This document shows positions 17,608 to 27,104 of a stretch of DNA of 64,000 nt, piece by piece (position 1 is the first letter of the stretch; every line of letters starts with the position of its first letter). The translations under genes and the position numbers were made by a program. Source of the DNA: Bradyrhizobium guangzhouense (lineage in GTDB: Bacteria; Pseudomonadota; Alphaproteobacteria; Rhizobiales; Xanthobacteraceae); the NCBI RefSeq assembly GCF_004114955.1, contig NZ_CP030053.1, positions 1,426,001 through 1,490,000 on the forward strand. The letters run 5' to 3'. Below the pieces are notes generated by a model. The model made no database searches and was not told the DNA's origin. It saw only the letters and a program-made list of their open reading frames with translations.

Positions 17608-20286
17608 ATGGCTGAGAAGAACTGGCAGGAAGGCAGCATGCTTCCGATTGCTGTGCAGGCGCTCGCGTGCCTGACCAGCGCGGTCGCGCCTTCGCGTGCC
17701 TATGCCGACAGCGTCATTTCGCCGATCCAGCTTGGCGATTTCGGGCCCAATCTGGTCTGGGAAGCCCTGATCGGGGGCGTCGTGGTCTGCGCGTTCCTGG
17801 CCGCGATCGCGCTGTGGATCCATTCCGCGCTGCGCAAGAGCAAGCGTTCGCAGCTGCGGCGCAACGCCTTCATCTCCTCCGCCATGAACAATCTCAACCA
17901 GGGCGTGGTGATGACGGACGCGCAGCGGCGCGTCATCTTCTGCAACGACCGCTATCTCGAGATCTACGGCCTGGCGCGCTCGGATCTGTGGACCGGCATG
18001 ACCGGCTACGACATCCTCGGATTGCGGCGCAAGCGCGGGGTCCTCGGTGTCTCTGACGACGAGTTCTACGAGAAGGCGGCGAGCCCCAACGGCCTGATCA
18101 CCGAACTGCCCGATGGCCGCTCCATCCTGGTCAAATACTTCGTGCTGCCCAACGGCGGCTCGGTGGCGACCCATCTCGACGTCAGCGAGCAGCGCGCACT
18201 GTCGCGGCAGCTCGCCTCCACCAAGCAGTTCCTGGAAACGGTGCTGGACAACGTTCCGGCTTGCGTCGCCGCAAAGAACATCGAGGACGGCCGTTATATC
18301 TTCGCCAATCGCGCCTATGAGCACTTCTGGGGCTTTTCGCGCGACCAGGTGGTTGGCAAGAACGCGCGCGAGCTGTTCGGCCCGAAATCGGCTGATAGCA
18401 TCGAGGCGACCGACCGGGCCGCATTGCTGGCGCCGGAAGGACAATATCGCAACGAATTCGAGGTCGAGGTCGAGCAGGCCCGGCGCATGGTGGCCTCGAT
18501 CCGGATCGTGGTCCGCAACGAGAGCAACAAGCCGCAATTCCTGCTGGTCGTGTTCGAGGACATCACCGATCGGCAATCGCTGTCGATGGAGCTCGAGAGC
18601 ACCAAGAAGTTCCTCGAGCTCGTCGTCGATAACATCCCCGTGGCGCTGATCGTGGAGCAGGTCAAGGACGGCCGCTACCTGCTCGCCAACCGCAGCGCCG
18701 AGACGATCCTCAACCGCCGGCGCGAGGAAGCCACCGGCCTGACCGCCTCCGACATCTTCAATGCCAAGGAAGCCAAGCTGATCATCGCGCGCGACGAGGC
18801 CGCGATCAAGAAACGCGGGATGATCACCGAGGAGCATCCGATCTCCACCAAGGACGGCCTGCGCCTGTTCCTGACCCGGCGTGCCACCGTGCTCAACGAT
18901 GCCGGTGAGCCGCAATATCTGATCAAGACCCACGAGGACGTCACCAACCGCCGGCAGACCGAGTCGCGGATGGCGCACATGGCCTATCACGACGGCCTCA
19001 CCGATTTGCCGAACCGCGCGGCCTTCCTTCAGGCGCTGACCCAGATGATCGAAGCCTGCGAAGGGACCGACGAGGAATTCGCGGTCCTTTGCGTCGATCT
19101 CGACGGCCTCAAGGAAGTCAACGACGTGTTCGGCCATGCGCTTGGCGACAAGCTGCTGATCGAGGTGGCCCAGCGGCTCCAGGACACCGCGCGAGGCGGT
19201 CTGGTGGCGCGCCTGTCTGGCGACGAATTCGGGCTGATCATCGACGGCAAGCAGCCCGACGCGGGCCTCGCGCTGGCGCAGCAGCTCGGCGAGGCGCTCG
19301 CGCCGGAATTCCAGATCGACGGCCGCGCGGTCCGCGCCGGTATCACCACCGGCATGTCGGTCTTCCCGCACAATGGCCCCGACGGTGCCTCGCTGCTCGC
19401 CAATGCCGGCGCGGCCCTGTTCCGCGCCAAGCAGAAGTCGTGCGGCACGATCAGCCTCTACCAGCCCGAGATGGACCAGCAGATCCGCGACCGCCGCGTG
19501 CTGCACCAGGACCTGTCGAAGGCGATCAAGAATGGCGAGCTTTCGCTTGCGTTCCAGCCGCAGGGCATCGCGCGCAACAGCGTCGCCGAGAGCGAGATCA
19601 TCGGCTTCGAGGCACTGGCGCGCTGGCAGCATCCTGTCCGCGGCCAGGTCTCGCCGGCCGAATTCATCCCGATCGCGGAAGAAAGCGGCCTGATCGTCGA
19701 GATGGGCGAATGGATCCTGCGCGAAGTCTGCCGCGAGGCGGCCTCGTGGCCGAAGCCAATGCAGGTCGCGGTCAATCTGTCGCCGGCGCAGTTCATGCAC
19801 GGTGACGTGGTTGGTCTCGTCCATTCGATCCTGATCGAGACGGGGCTTTCGCCCGGCCGGCTCGAGCTGGAAATCACCGAAGGCGTGTTGATCGAGGATT
19901 TCGATCGCGGCCTGGCGCTGCTACGCCGCCTGAAGGCGCTGGGCGTGCGCATCTCCATGGACGATTTCGGCAGCGGCTATTCCTCGCTGAGCTATCTCCA
20001 GGCCTTCCCGTTCGACAAGATCAAGATCGATCGCGCCTTCATCATGAATCTCGGCCGCAACCCGCAATCGGCGGCGATCGTTCGCGCCGTGATCGATCTC
20101 GGCCACGGCCTGGAAATGTCCATCATCGCCGAGGGCGTCGAGACGATCGACCAGCTCGCTTTCCTCGCCAAGGAGGGCTGCGACGGCGTGCAGGGCTACC
20201 TGCTCGGCAAGCCGATGCCGATCGGAAAATATGCCGACCTCGTCGGCCGCAGCGAGGCCATGGAGCTTGCGCTCAAGACCGGCTAA
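17608..20286 (+). CDS. Membrane-anchored PAS-GGDEF-EAL c-di-GMP protein
   Basis: An 892-residue signalling protein. The N-terminus has a signal-like segment (ending SRAYADS) and one clear membrane helix (LIGGVVVCAFLAAIALWI, about residues 54-71). Three PAS-like domains follow (roughly 85-200, 205-325, 330-450). Next is a GGDEF domain with SGDEF at 537-541, then an EAL domain with EAL at 668-670, and DDFGSGYSSL later. The EAL residues look intact, so phosphodiesterase activity is likely; SGDEF can still be active in some proteins, so cyclase activity is open. The ATG at 17608 is used; one at 17638 is also possible. Confidence 0.92.
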   Translation: MAEKNWQEGSMLPIAVQALACLTSAVAPSRAYADSVISPIQLGDFGPNLVWEALIGGVVVCAFLAAIALWIHSALRKSKRSQLRRNAFISSAMNNLNQGVVMTDAQRRVIFCNDRYLEIYGLARSDLWTGMTGYDILGLRRKRGVLGVSDDEFYEKAASPNGLITELPDGRSILVKYFVLPNGGSVATHLDVSEQRALSRQLASTKQFLETVLDNVPACVAAKNIEDGRYIFANRAYEHFWGFSRDQVVGKNARELFGPKSADSIEATDRAALLAPEGQYRNEFEVEVEQARRMVASIRIVVRNESNKPQFLLVVFEDITDRQSLSMELESTKKFLELVVDNIPVALIVEQVKDGRYLLANRSAETILNRRREEATGLTASDIFNAKEAKLIIARDEAAIKKRGMITEEHPISTKDGLRLFLTRRATVLNDAGEPQYLIKTHEDVTNRRQTESRMAHMAYHDGLTDLPNRAAFLQALTQMIEACEGTDEEFAVLCVDLDGLKEVNDVFGHALGDKLLIEVAQRLQDTARGGLVARLSGDEFGLIIDGKQPDAGLALAQQLGEALAPEFQIDGRAVRAGITTGMSVFPHNGPDGASLLANAGAALFRAKQKSCGTISLYQPEMDQQIRDRRVLHQDLSKAIKNGELSLAFQPQGIARNSVAESEIIGFEALARWQHPVRGQVSPAEFIPIAEESGLIVEMGEWILREVCREAASWPKPMQVAVNLSPAQFMHGDVVGLVHSILIETGLSPGRLELEITEGVLIEDFDRGLALLRRLKALGVRISMDDFGSGYSSLSYLQAFPFDKIKIDRAFIMNLGRNPQSAAIVRAVIDLGHGLEMSIIAEGVETIDQLAFLAKEGCDGVQGYLLGKPMPIGKYADLVGRSEAMELALKTG

Positions 20287-20389
20287 AGCGTTTTCGAGCG
20301 AAGTGGACACCGGTTCGCGTAAAGAAAACGCGTCAAAATAAGAAATCTAGAGCCCCGCTCCGATTTCATCGGGGCGGAAATGGCTCTAG
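20285..20389. repeat. Composite rhizobial intergenic palindrome
   Basis: Two adjacent palindromes fill the gap before glpD. The first has GCGTTTTC (20288-20295) paired with GAAAACGC (20324-20331) and an inner GCGAA/TTCGC pair. The second has CTAGAGCC (20347-20354) paired with GGCTCTAG (20382-20389), enclosing a CCGAT/ATCGG hairpin. This composite type recurs in Bradyrhizobium intergenic DNA. It begins at the stop codon of the upstream gene. Confidence 0.75.
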
Positions 20390-20428
20390 TGATGTCGAGC
20401 GCTTGCCTCGTTCCCTCTCGACGGTTTC

Positions 20429-21898
20429 ATGGCGGATTACGACCTCGCGATCATTGGTGGCGGCCTGAACGGTGTCAGCCTCGCCCGCGATGCCGCCGGC
20501 CGCGGGCTGCGGGTGATCCTGATCGAGCAGGGTGATCTCGGCGGTGCGGCCTCGTCGGCGACCCCTCGGCTGATCCATGGCGATCTCTCGGTGCTGGAGC
20601 GGCGTGGCTTCTGGCGCGTCCGCCGGGCACTGGCCGAGCGCTGGATTTGGCTGCGGATCGCGCCGCATCTGGTGCGGCCGATGAGTTTTGTGATCCCTGC
20701 CCATTCCGACGAGCGTCCGCCCTGGCTGTTGCGGGCGGGCCTCTATGTTTATGACGCCCTGACGAATCGCGGCGGCCTTCCGGCATCGACGACCTTAGAC
20801 ATCACGCATCATCCGGTCGGCAACGCGCTGAAACGGCCGTTCGGCATCGCTTTCGAATACGCCGATTGCGTCGTCGACGATTCGCGCCTGGTGGTGCTCA
20901 CGGCGCTGGATGCCGCCGAACGTGGCGCAGCGATCCGGACAGGGGCGCGCTACGTACGGGCCGACAGGGCCGATACCTGGCGGCTCGCTGTCGTCGATCG
21001 CGGTCATCGCCGCACGATTACGGCCCGCGCGCTGGCCAATACCACTGGGGCCTGGACGTCGCTGGTGGCGGAAACCGTGCTGAGGCAGAAGCAGCCGGCC
21101 ATGGCAGCGGTGCAGATGAGCCAGATCGTCGTGCCAAAACTGTTCGAGTCCGACAATGTCTATGTATTCCAGAACGACGATGGCCGGCTGATTTTTGCCA
21201 GCCCGTTCGAGCGTGATTTCACACTGGTCGGCACCGTCACGCATGATTTCACCGGCGATCCCGCCATCGTCGCGATGCCGGGCGCCGATGTCAGCTATCT
21301 CTGCGAGGCCGTGAGCCGCTATTTCCGCGAGCGCCTTGCGCCGACCGACGTGGTGCGCACGGTCACCGGCGTCAACCTGTCGCCTGCGTCGGCGCGGCGA
21401 CGCGACGGCACGACGTTGTTCCACGCGCGCCGGCGCAAGGCACCGCTGCTCACGATGTTCGGCGGCGACATCACGACTTCGCGCTTTCGCGCCGAGCGGG
21501 CGGTGGCGCGGCTGACGCCGTTCTATCCGATGTCGCGGCCGTGGACTTCGGGCGCAGCGTTGCCGGGCGGAGATTTCGCCTGGGATCGTTTCGAGACGGA
21601 AGTTGACCTCGCGCGCCACCGCTGGCGCTTCCTGGAGGAGCCGCAGGCCCGGCGCATGGTTGCGGCCTACGGATCGCGCCTGGCGGCCGTGCTGGGTGAG
21701 GCGAAGGCACGCGACGAACTCGGTCCAGCCTTTGGACCTGACCTGACCGGCGCAGAGGTGCGCTATCTCATGGCCCGCGAATGGGCGCGCTTCCCCGAGG
21801 ACGTCCTGTGGCGCCGCTCGAAGCTCGGCCTGACCATGCCCGCGGCGGACCGCGACGCGCTGGCGGTGTTCATGGCGACCCCACCTCGAACCGGTTGA
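20429..21898 (+). CDS. glpD: FAD-dependent glycerol-3-phosphate dehydrogenase
   Basis: A 489-residue aerobic-type GlpD that oxidises sn-glycerol 3-phosphate to dihydroxyacetone phosphate and feeds electrons to quinone. The N-terminal FAD site reads LAIIGGGLNGVSLARDAAGRGL with the acidic residue in VILIEQGDLGGAASS. The conserved RLIHGDLSVLE stretch follows, and later TVTGVNLSPAS and TMFGGDITTSR (the latter matching the GGK/D region of GlpD). It probably associates with the inner membrane. No obvious Shine-Dalgarno precedes the ATG. It is followed 52 bases later by a polyamine-type ABC importer, though a functional tie is not evident. Confidence 0.93.
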   Translation: MADYDLAIIGGGLNGVSLARDAAGRGLRVILIEQGDLGGAASSATPRLIHGDLSVLERRGFWRVRRALAERWIWLRIAPHLVRPMSFVIPAHSDERPPWLLRAGLYVYDALTNRGGLPASTTLDITHHPVGNALKRPFGIAFEYADCVVDDSRLVVLTALDAAERGAAIRTGARYVRADRADTWRLAVVDRGHRRTITARALANTTGAWTSLVAETVLRQKQPAMAAVQMSQIVVPKLFESDNVYVFQNDDGRLIFASPFERDFTLVGTVTHDFTGDPAIVAMPGADVSYLCEAVSRYFRERLAPTDVVRTVTGVNLSPASARRRDGTTLFHARRRKAPLLTMFGGDITTSRFRAERAVARLTPFYPMSRPWTSGAALPGGDFAWDRFETEVDLARHRWRFLEEPQARRMVAAYGSRLAAVLGEAKARDELGPAFGPDLTGAEVRYLMAREWARFPEDVLWRRSKLGLTMPAADRDALAVFMATPPRTG

Positions 21899-21950
21899 GC
21901 AAACGACGATCCGCCGCTAGCGTGCGGCGGCATTGGGGTTGGCGGGGACC

Positions 21951-23111
21951 ATGACTGACGAGTTGCCCAGGACAGACGCCGCTGGCGGAGATGCGCATCC
22001 GGCAGCGTCCGAGCCGCTACTGCGCATCGAGGGCGTGGCCAAGACGTTCGGGACGTTCCGCGCGGTCGACGGCGTGTCGCTCGAGATCAAGGCCGGCGAG
22101 TTCTTTGCGCTGCTCGGCCCCAGCGGCTGCGGCAAGACCACGCTGCTGCGCATGCTCGCGGGTTTCGAGGCCCCGGACGAAGGACGCATCCTGCTCGGCG
22201 GCCAGGACATCGCGCAGGCGCTACCGCATGAGCGTCCCATCAACATGATGTTCCAGAACTACGCGCTGTTCCCGCATCTGTCGGTGCGCGACAACATCGC
22301 CTTCGGCCTCAAGCGTGCCGGCATGGCGCGGGCCGACATCGCAACACGCATCGCGGAGATGGTCGCGCTGGTGAAGCTCGAGGGGCTGGAGAAGCGCAAG
22401 CCCGACCAGCTCTCCGGCGGCCAGCGCCAGCGCGTCGCGCTGGCCCGCGCACTGGCGCGGCGGCCGCAATTGTTGCTGCTCGACGAGCCGCTCGCAGCCC
22501 TCGACAAGAAGCTGCGCGAGAGCACCCAAGGCGAACTGATGGAGCTACAGCGCCGGCTCGGTATGACGTTCATCATCGTCACGCACGACCAGGAGGAGGC
22601 GATGACGATGGCTGACAGAATCGGCGTGATGAAATCGGGCAAGCTTGCTCAGGTCGCGACGCCGCGCCAGCTCTACGAGGCGCCGCGCTCGCGCTGGGTC
22701 GCGGAGTTCGTCGGCGACATCAATCTGTTCGATGCCGAGTCCAGATTGCGCGACGGTCATCGCCTGGTCATCGGCACCCGCGATGCCGGCGCGCTTGTCG
22801 TGGCCGAGCCGCGTGAGCCGCTCGGCGAAGGAAAGTTCTCGGTTGCGATCCGCCCCGAGAAGGTCAAGCTGTCGCGTCGTGGTCCCGTGAGCGAGGCCGG
22901 TCATGAAACCGCGATCAACCGGCTTGACGGCGTGATCGCCGATATCTGCTATCTCGGCGGCACCACCACCTACAAGGTGAAGCTTGATACGGGCGGAATG
23001 CTGCAGGCTTCGGTCGCCAATAGCGCGCGCCTCGACGTCGATGCCTATAGTCTCGATCAGCACGTCGTCGCCTGGTTCACGCCCGACGACTGCGTGGTGC
23101 TGCAATCATGA
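21951..23111 (+). CDS. potG: Polyamine ABC transporter ATP-binding protein (PotG/PotA-like)
   Basis: A 386-residue ATPase of the spermidine/putrescine importer class. Walker A is GPSGCGKT (56-63), the signature LSGGQRQRVALARAL, Walker B LLLLDEPLAALD, and a C-terminal TOBE-like region from about residue 255. The start is the ATG at 21951 after GGCGGGGA. It overlaps the next gene, a PotH-like permease, by four bases (ATGA) and the set continues with a PotI-like permease, the order seen in E. coli potFGHI. The family also imports Fe3+ or sulphate, but the permeases point to polyamines. Confidence 0.88.
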   Translation: MTDELPRTDAAGGDAHPAASEPLLRIEGVAKTFGTFRAVDGVSLEIKAGEFFALLGPSGCGKTTLLRMLAGFEAPDEGRILLGGQDIAQALPHERPINMMFQNYALFPHLSVRDNIAFGLKRAGMARADIATRIAEMVALVKLEGLEKRKPDQLSGGQRQRVALARALARRPQLLLLDEPLAALDKKLRESTQGELMELQRRLGMTFIIVTHDQEEAMTMADRIGVMKSGKLAQVATPRQLYEAPRSRWVAEFVGDINLFDAESRLRDGHRLVIGTRDAGALVVAEPREPLGEGKFSVAIRPEKVKLSRRGPVSEAGHETAINRLDGVIADICYLGGTTTYKVKLDTGGMLQASVANSARLDVDAYSLDQHVVAWFTPDDCVVLQS

Positions 23112-24019
23112 GTGCGCGCCGGATCTTCGCGCGACCGGCACGTTTCGCCGCGATCGCGCCCTATGTCTGGATGCTGCTGTTCTTCCTGGTGCCGTTCGGA
23201 TTCGTGCTGAAGATCAGCCTGTCGCAGACCGCGATCGCGCAGCCGCCTTACGAGCCGGTGTTCGACCTGACGGCGGGTTGGACGGCGATCCGGGCGGCCT
23301 TTGCCGCGCTCTCGATCGACAATTTCAGGCTGATCGCCTCCGACGATCTGTATGTGTTCGCCTATTTGCGCAGCCTGACTGTTGCTGTGACAGCAACCGT
23401 GTTGCTGCTCGTGATCGGCTATCCCATTGCCTACGGCATGGCGCGACTGCCAAAACGCTGGCAGTCAGTGGCGATGGTGCTGGTGATCGTGCCGTTCTGG
23501 ACCTCGTTCCTGATCCGCATTTACGCCTGGATCAACATTCTCCAGCACGACGGCCTGCTCAATCGGATCCTGCTGGCGTTGCATCTGGTCAGCCAGCCGG
23601 TGGTGTGGCTCTCCACCGACACCGCGATGTATATCGGCATCGTCTATTCCTATTTGCCGTTCATGATCCTGCCGCTCTACGCCACGCTGGCCAAGATGGA
23701 GCCGGCGCTGGAGGAAGCGGCCTCCGATCTCGGCGCGCCGCCCTGGCAGGTGTTCTGGCTCGTCACTTTCCCGCTGTCGCTGCCGGGCGTCGGCGCCGGC
23801 GTGCTGCTGTGCTTGATTCCCATCGTCGGCGAGTTCGTGATCCCGGATCTGCTCGCCGGCTCCAACTCGCTGATGATCGGCCAGACGCTATGGCTCGAAT
23901 TCTTCACCAACAAGGACTGGCCGGTCGCATCAAGCGCGGCGATCGTGCTGCTCGTGGTGCTGCTGCTGCCGCTTCTGCTCTATGAGCGGTTGCAACGGCG
24001 GCAGCTGGAGGAGCGGTGA
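23108..24019 (+). CDS. potH: Polyamine ABC transporter permease (PotH-like)
   Basis: A 303-residue inner-membrane permease with six predicted helices. The stretch WTSFLIRIYAWINILQHDG, the EAA loop EEAASDLGAPPWQVFWLVTF and VGEFVIPDLLAGSNSLMIG closely follow E. coli PotH. The C-terminal FFTNKDWPVASSAAI is also PotH-like. It pairs with the PotI-like subunit to form the translocation channel energised by the upstream ATPase. It overlaps the ATPase gene by four bases and the next gene starts one base after its stop. Confidence 0.9.
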   Translation: MSARRIFARPARFAAIAPYVWMLLFFLVPFGFVLKISLSQTAIAQPPYEPVFDLTAGWTAIRAAFAALSIDNFRLIASDDLYVFAYLRSLTVAVTATVLLLVIGYPIAYGMARLPKRWQSVAMVLVIVPFWTSFLIRIYAWINILQHDGLLNRILLALHLVSQPVVWLSTDTAMYIGIVYSYLPFMILPLYATLAKMEPALEEAASDLGAPPWQVFWLVTFPLSLPGVGAGVLLCLIPIVGEFVIPDLLAGSNSLMIGQTLWLEFFTNKDWPVASSAAIVLLVVLLLPLLLYERLQRRQLEER

Positions 24020-24020
24020 G

Positions 24021-24833
24021 ATGCGCAAATTCTCTCGCCTGTCCCGCTTCAATATCGCTTCGCTCGTGCTGGGGCTGGCCTTCCTCTATCTGCCGATCCT
24101 CATCCTCGTCATCTATTCCTTCAACGCCTCGCGGCTGGTGACGGTGTGGGGCGGCTGGTCGCTGCGCTGGTATCACGAGTTCTTCGCCGACCGCGCCATG
24201 ATCGAGGCGTCCTGGATGAGCCTGCGGGTTGCGGTCGCCTCCGCGAGCATCGCCACGCTGATCGGCACGCTGGCTGCGGTGGCGCTGTCGCGCGGCGAGC
24301 ATTTTCGCGGCCGCACGCTGTTCTCCGGCATGCTCTATGCGCCGCTGGTGATGCCGGAGGTGATCACGGGATTGTCGCTGCTGCTGCTGTTCGTGGCGCT
24401 GAACGTCGAGCGCGGATTCTGGACGGTGACGATCGCCCATACCACACTGACCATGTGCTTCGTCGCCGTCGTCGTGCAGTCGCGCCTCGGCTCGCTCGAC
24501 CGTTCGCTCGAGGAGGCGGCGATGGACCTCGGCTGCGCGCCCGTCCGCGCCTTCCTGTCGGTGACGCTGCCGCTGATCGCGCCGGCGATCGTCGCCGGAT
24601 GGATGCTCGCCTTCACGCTCTCGCTCGACGACCTCGTGATCGCGAGCTTCACCACCGGTCCCGGATCGGCAACCCTGCCGATCCGGATCTATTCCGAGGT
24701 GCGGCTCGGCGTGAAGCCGGAGATCAACGCGATCTGCACGCTGGTGATCGCCCTGATCGCGATCGTCATCGTCATCGCCTCGCTCGCTTCAAAATTGTCG
24801 AGCTCGCAGGGCGAGAGCGCGGCGCCTCTCTAG
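24021..24833 (+). CDS. potI: Polyamine ABC transporter permease (PotI-like)
   Basis: A 270-residue permease with six helices. FLYLPILILVIYSFNASRL near the N-terminus, LVMPEVITGLSLLLLFVAL, the EAA loop EEAAMDLGCAPVRAF and SLDDLVIASFTTGPGSATLP strongly match E. coli PotI. The ATG at 24021 was chosen because it follows GGAGGAGCGG at the end of potH and fits the family start. It completes the membrane core of the importer. No periplasmic binding protein (PotF/PotD) gene is next to it. Confidence 0.9.
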   Translation: MRKFSRLSRFNIASLVLGLAFLYLPILILVIYSFNASRLVTVWGGWSLRWYHEFFADRAMIEASWMSLRVAVASASIATLIGTLAAVALSRGEHFRGRTLFSGMLYAPLVMPEVITGLSLLLLFVALNVERGFWTVTIAHTTLTMCFVAVVVQSRLGSLDRSLEEAAMDLGCAPVRAFLSVTLPLIAPAIVAGWMLAFTLSLDDLVIASFTTGPGSATLPIRIYSEVRLGVKPEINAICTLVIALIAIVIVIASLASKLSSSQGESAAPL

Positions 24834-24847
24834 ATAAGGAATCGGTC

Positions 24848-25348
24848 ATGATGTTCGTCTATCAGATCCTGGTCCATACCCCACCCTGGGTCTGGATCCT
24901 GCTGGCCTATCTGGTCTGGCAGGGCATCCAGTCGATGCAGCCGCGCAAGGCGCCAATCTGGCGTGCATTGATCGTTCCGGTCGTTTTCATCGCCTGGGGC
25001 GTTTCGCGGATTGGTTTCGGACATCAGGACAGCCAATGGCCGCTGGTCGCGTGGATCGGCGCGGCGCTCGCGCTGCTGCCGCTCGGTGTGCTGACACCGC
25101 GTCCGTTCGATGTCGATCACAAGACGGGAGAGATCATCCGTCCAGGCAGCGCATTCGCGCTCATCCGCAATCTCGTCGTCTTTACCTTGCAGTACACGGT
25201 GAGCGTGATCTCCGCGATCGACGCAGGCGACCGAGCGCTCGCAATCATCGTCGGCCGCGCCATATCGGGCGCGACCGCCGGTTATTTCTTCGGTTCGATG
25301 GTCGCGCTGCTGCTGGCCTATCGCAGGAAGCGCGCCGAGGATGCTTAA
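24848..25348 (+). CDS. Uncharacterised integral membrane protein
   Basis: A 166-residue protein of unknown function with about five hydrophobic segments: VWILLAYLVWQGI, ALIVPVVFIAWGV, VAWIGAALALLPLGV, FALIRNLVVFTLQYTVSVI and a C-terminal GYFFGSMVALLLAY. The ATG at 24848 follows AAGGAATC. It begins 14 bases after potI in the same direction and may be the last gene of that transcript, but the sequence gives no proof of a role in polyamine transport. It overlaps the stop of the convergent sugar permease by four bases. Confidence 0.72.
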   Translation: MMFVYQILVHTPPWVWILLAYLVWQGIQSMQPRKAPIWRALIVPVVFIAWGVSRIGFGHQDSQWPLVAWIGAALALLPLGVLTPRPFDVDHKTGEIIRPGSAFALIRNLVVFTLQYTVSVISAIDAGDRALAIIVGRAISGATAGYFFGSMVALLLAYRRKRAEDA

Positions 25349-26211
25349 GACTTCACGGCACCTGCCGTCAGTCCGCCCACCATGTAACGACGGAAGACGT
25401 AGTAGACCGCGGCCGGCGGCAGCGCGTAGATGAAGCCGGTGGTCATCAACAGCTCCCAGGGCGAGTCGTCGGCGGCGAGGAAATTGCCGAGCGCGACGGG
25501 AAGCGTGATGTCCTGGTCGTTCGACAGCAGCAGGAACGCATAGAGATACTCGTTCCAGGCCAGCAGCACCGCATAGGTGCCGATCGCGACCAGCGAGGGC
25601 ATCATCAGCGGAAGATAGACCAGGCGGAAGATCTGCAGCGTCGTGGCGCCGTCCATCACCGCGGCTTCATCCAGCTCGACCGGCAGCTTGTCGGAGGCCT
25701 GCTTGAGCACCCAGATCGCGTAAGGCGAGGCGATCGTCACCATCGCCAGGATCAGTGCCCAGCGATTGTTGAGCAGGCCGTAATTGCCCATGGTGCGGTA
25801 CATCGGCACGGCGAGGAACGCCGCCGGAATGAAGTAGGTGAAGAGCGCGAGATTCAACACCACGCGTCCGCCCGGCACCTTCAGCCGCGAGATCGAGAAC
25901 GCCGCAGCCGTGGCGACGAACAATGTCAGCGCACCGACGGCGGCTGCGATGAAGGTCGAATTCCAAAGCTGGATGTAAAAGTCGCGCAGGAAATAGTGCT
26001 GCTGCCTGAACACGATTTCGAAATTGTGCAGCGTCGGATGGTCCGGCCACAGCTTGCCCGAGAACGCGTCCTCCTTCGGAGAGATCGCGAACAGGAACAT
26101 GTGATAGATCGGAATCATCGTCCACAGGAAGACGGGAATGCCGATCAGCAGCAACCGCGCCTCGGTCGCGACGTCGCTCCAGGAAAACTCTCTTACGCCG
26201 GGAAGCTTCAT
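25345..26211 (-). CDS. Carbohydrate ABC transporter permease (MalG-like)
   Basis: A 288-residue CUT1-type permease with six helices: an N-terminal span (LLLIGIPVFLWTMIPIYHMFLFAI), a periplasmic loop, and the EAA loop DEAAVMDGATTLQIFRLVYL facing the ATPase. The C-terminus MVGGLTAGAVKS is typical of MalG-like subunits. It forms the channel with the MalF-like subunit whose gene overlaps its start by four bases. No ATP-binding gene follows; the next gene downstream reads in the opposite direction. Confidence 0.9.
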   Translation of the reverse strand: MKLPGVREFSWSDVATEARLLLIGIPVFLWTMIPIYHMFLFAISPKEDAFSGKLWPDHPTLHNFEIVFRQQHYFLRDFYIQLWNSTFIAAAVGALTLFVATAAAFSISRLKVPGGRVVLNLALFTYFIPAAFLAVPMYRTMGNYGLLNNRWALILAMVTIASPYAIWVLKQASDKLPVELDEAAVMDGATTLQIFRLVYLPLMMPSLVAIGTYAVLLAWNEYLYAFLLLSNDQDITLPVALGNFLAADDSPWELLMTTGFIYALPPAAVYYVFRRYMVGGLTAGAVKS

Positions 26212-27098
26212 CGCGACAACCGTTTCATCATGAAGTAAACGAGCGGCAGGACGAACGGCATCGCGCAGACGATGGAGGCCATCGCAAGCGAGAGCTGGTC
26301 GAGCCGGAGATAGCGGATGCCGAGCGTCGACAGCACATGCGTGAGGTCAGCCGGGCCACCGCCGGTGAGAAGGTAAACGCTGTTGAAATCGCCCAGCGTC
26401 CAGATCATCGAGAGCAGCGTGCAGGTCACGTAGAGCGTCTGCATCGACGGCCAGGTGATGAAGCGGAATTTCTGCCACCAACTCGCGCCGTCGACCTCTG
26501 CGGCCTCGAACAAATCGTGCGGGATTGCGAGCCGTCCTGTGATCAGGATCAGGGTCCAGAACGGCAGCGACTTCCAGATGTGCACACCGATGGCCATGGC
26601 GAGCGCAACGGTCGGATCGTTCAGCCAGTTCGGGCCGTCGTCGCCGGTGAATTTGAAGATGAGCTGGTTGACCACACCCCATTCCGGATTGAGCATGAAC
26701 CGCACCGACAGGATGGTCGGAATCGACGGCACCGCCCAGGGCAGGATGAAGATCACCGAGAGCCATCTGATCCAGGTACGCTGTTGCGCGAAAAATCCCG
26801 ACAGGAACAGCGCAATCAGCATCTTGATGTTGATGCCGATGACCAGGAAGATCAGCGTGTTGACGGCGGCGCGCGCAAAGACCGGGTCGTTATAGAGCGC
26901 GACATAGCTCGCCGGATGGCGCGCCAGCCACAGCCCGTAGCTGACGGGATAGACGACGAAAGCCAGGAATACGAGCAGGTAGGGCGTGAGCAGCACGATG
27001 CCCCAGACTTGGGCCGGCGTCAGCCGGGCCGACAAGGGCGGGGCGGATATCGCGTGATCGCCGGAAAGCGTGATCGCCATTCTTTTCGGACTCTTCAA
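26208..27098 (-). CDS. Sugar ABC transporter permease (MalF-like)
   Basis: A 296-residue CUT1 permease. The first helix (VWGIVLLTPYLLVFLAFVVY), the FFAQQRTWIRWLSVIFILPW region and the EAA loop FEAAEVDGASWWQKFRFIT are diagnostic. It lacks the extra periplasmic domain of enteric MalF, as usual for CUT1 systems outside enterics. It lies 78 bases downstream of the solute-binding protein gene, with two hairpins in that gap, and overlaps the MalG-like gene by four bases. Confidence 0.9.
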   Translation of the reverse strand: MKSPKRMAITLSGDHAISAPPLSARLTPAQVWGIVLLTPYLLVFLAFVVYPVSYGLWLARHPASYVALYNDPVFARAAVNTLIFLVIGINIKMLIALFLSGFFAQQRTWIRWLSVIFILPWAVPSIPTILSVRFMLNPEWGVVNQLIFKFTGDDGPNWLNDPTVALAMAIGVHIWKSLPFWTLILITGRLAIPHDLFEAAEVDGASWWQKFRFITWPSMQTLYVTCTLLSMIWTLGDFNSVYLLTGGGPADLTHVLSTLGIRYLRLDQLSLAMASIVCAMPFVLPLVYFMMKRLSR

Positions 27099-27104
27099 AG
27101 AGAA

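Noticed and set aside
17551..19824. 757-codon minus-strand frame opposite the PAS-GGDEF-EAL gene
   Set aside because: Antisense shadow; no start signal or domain pattern.
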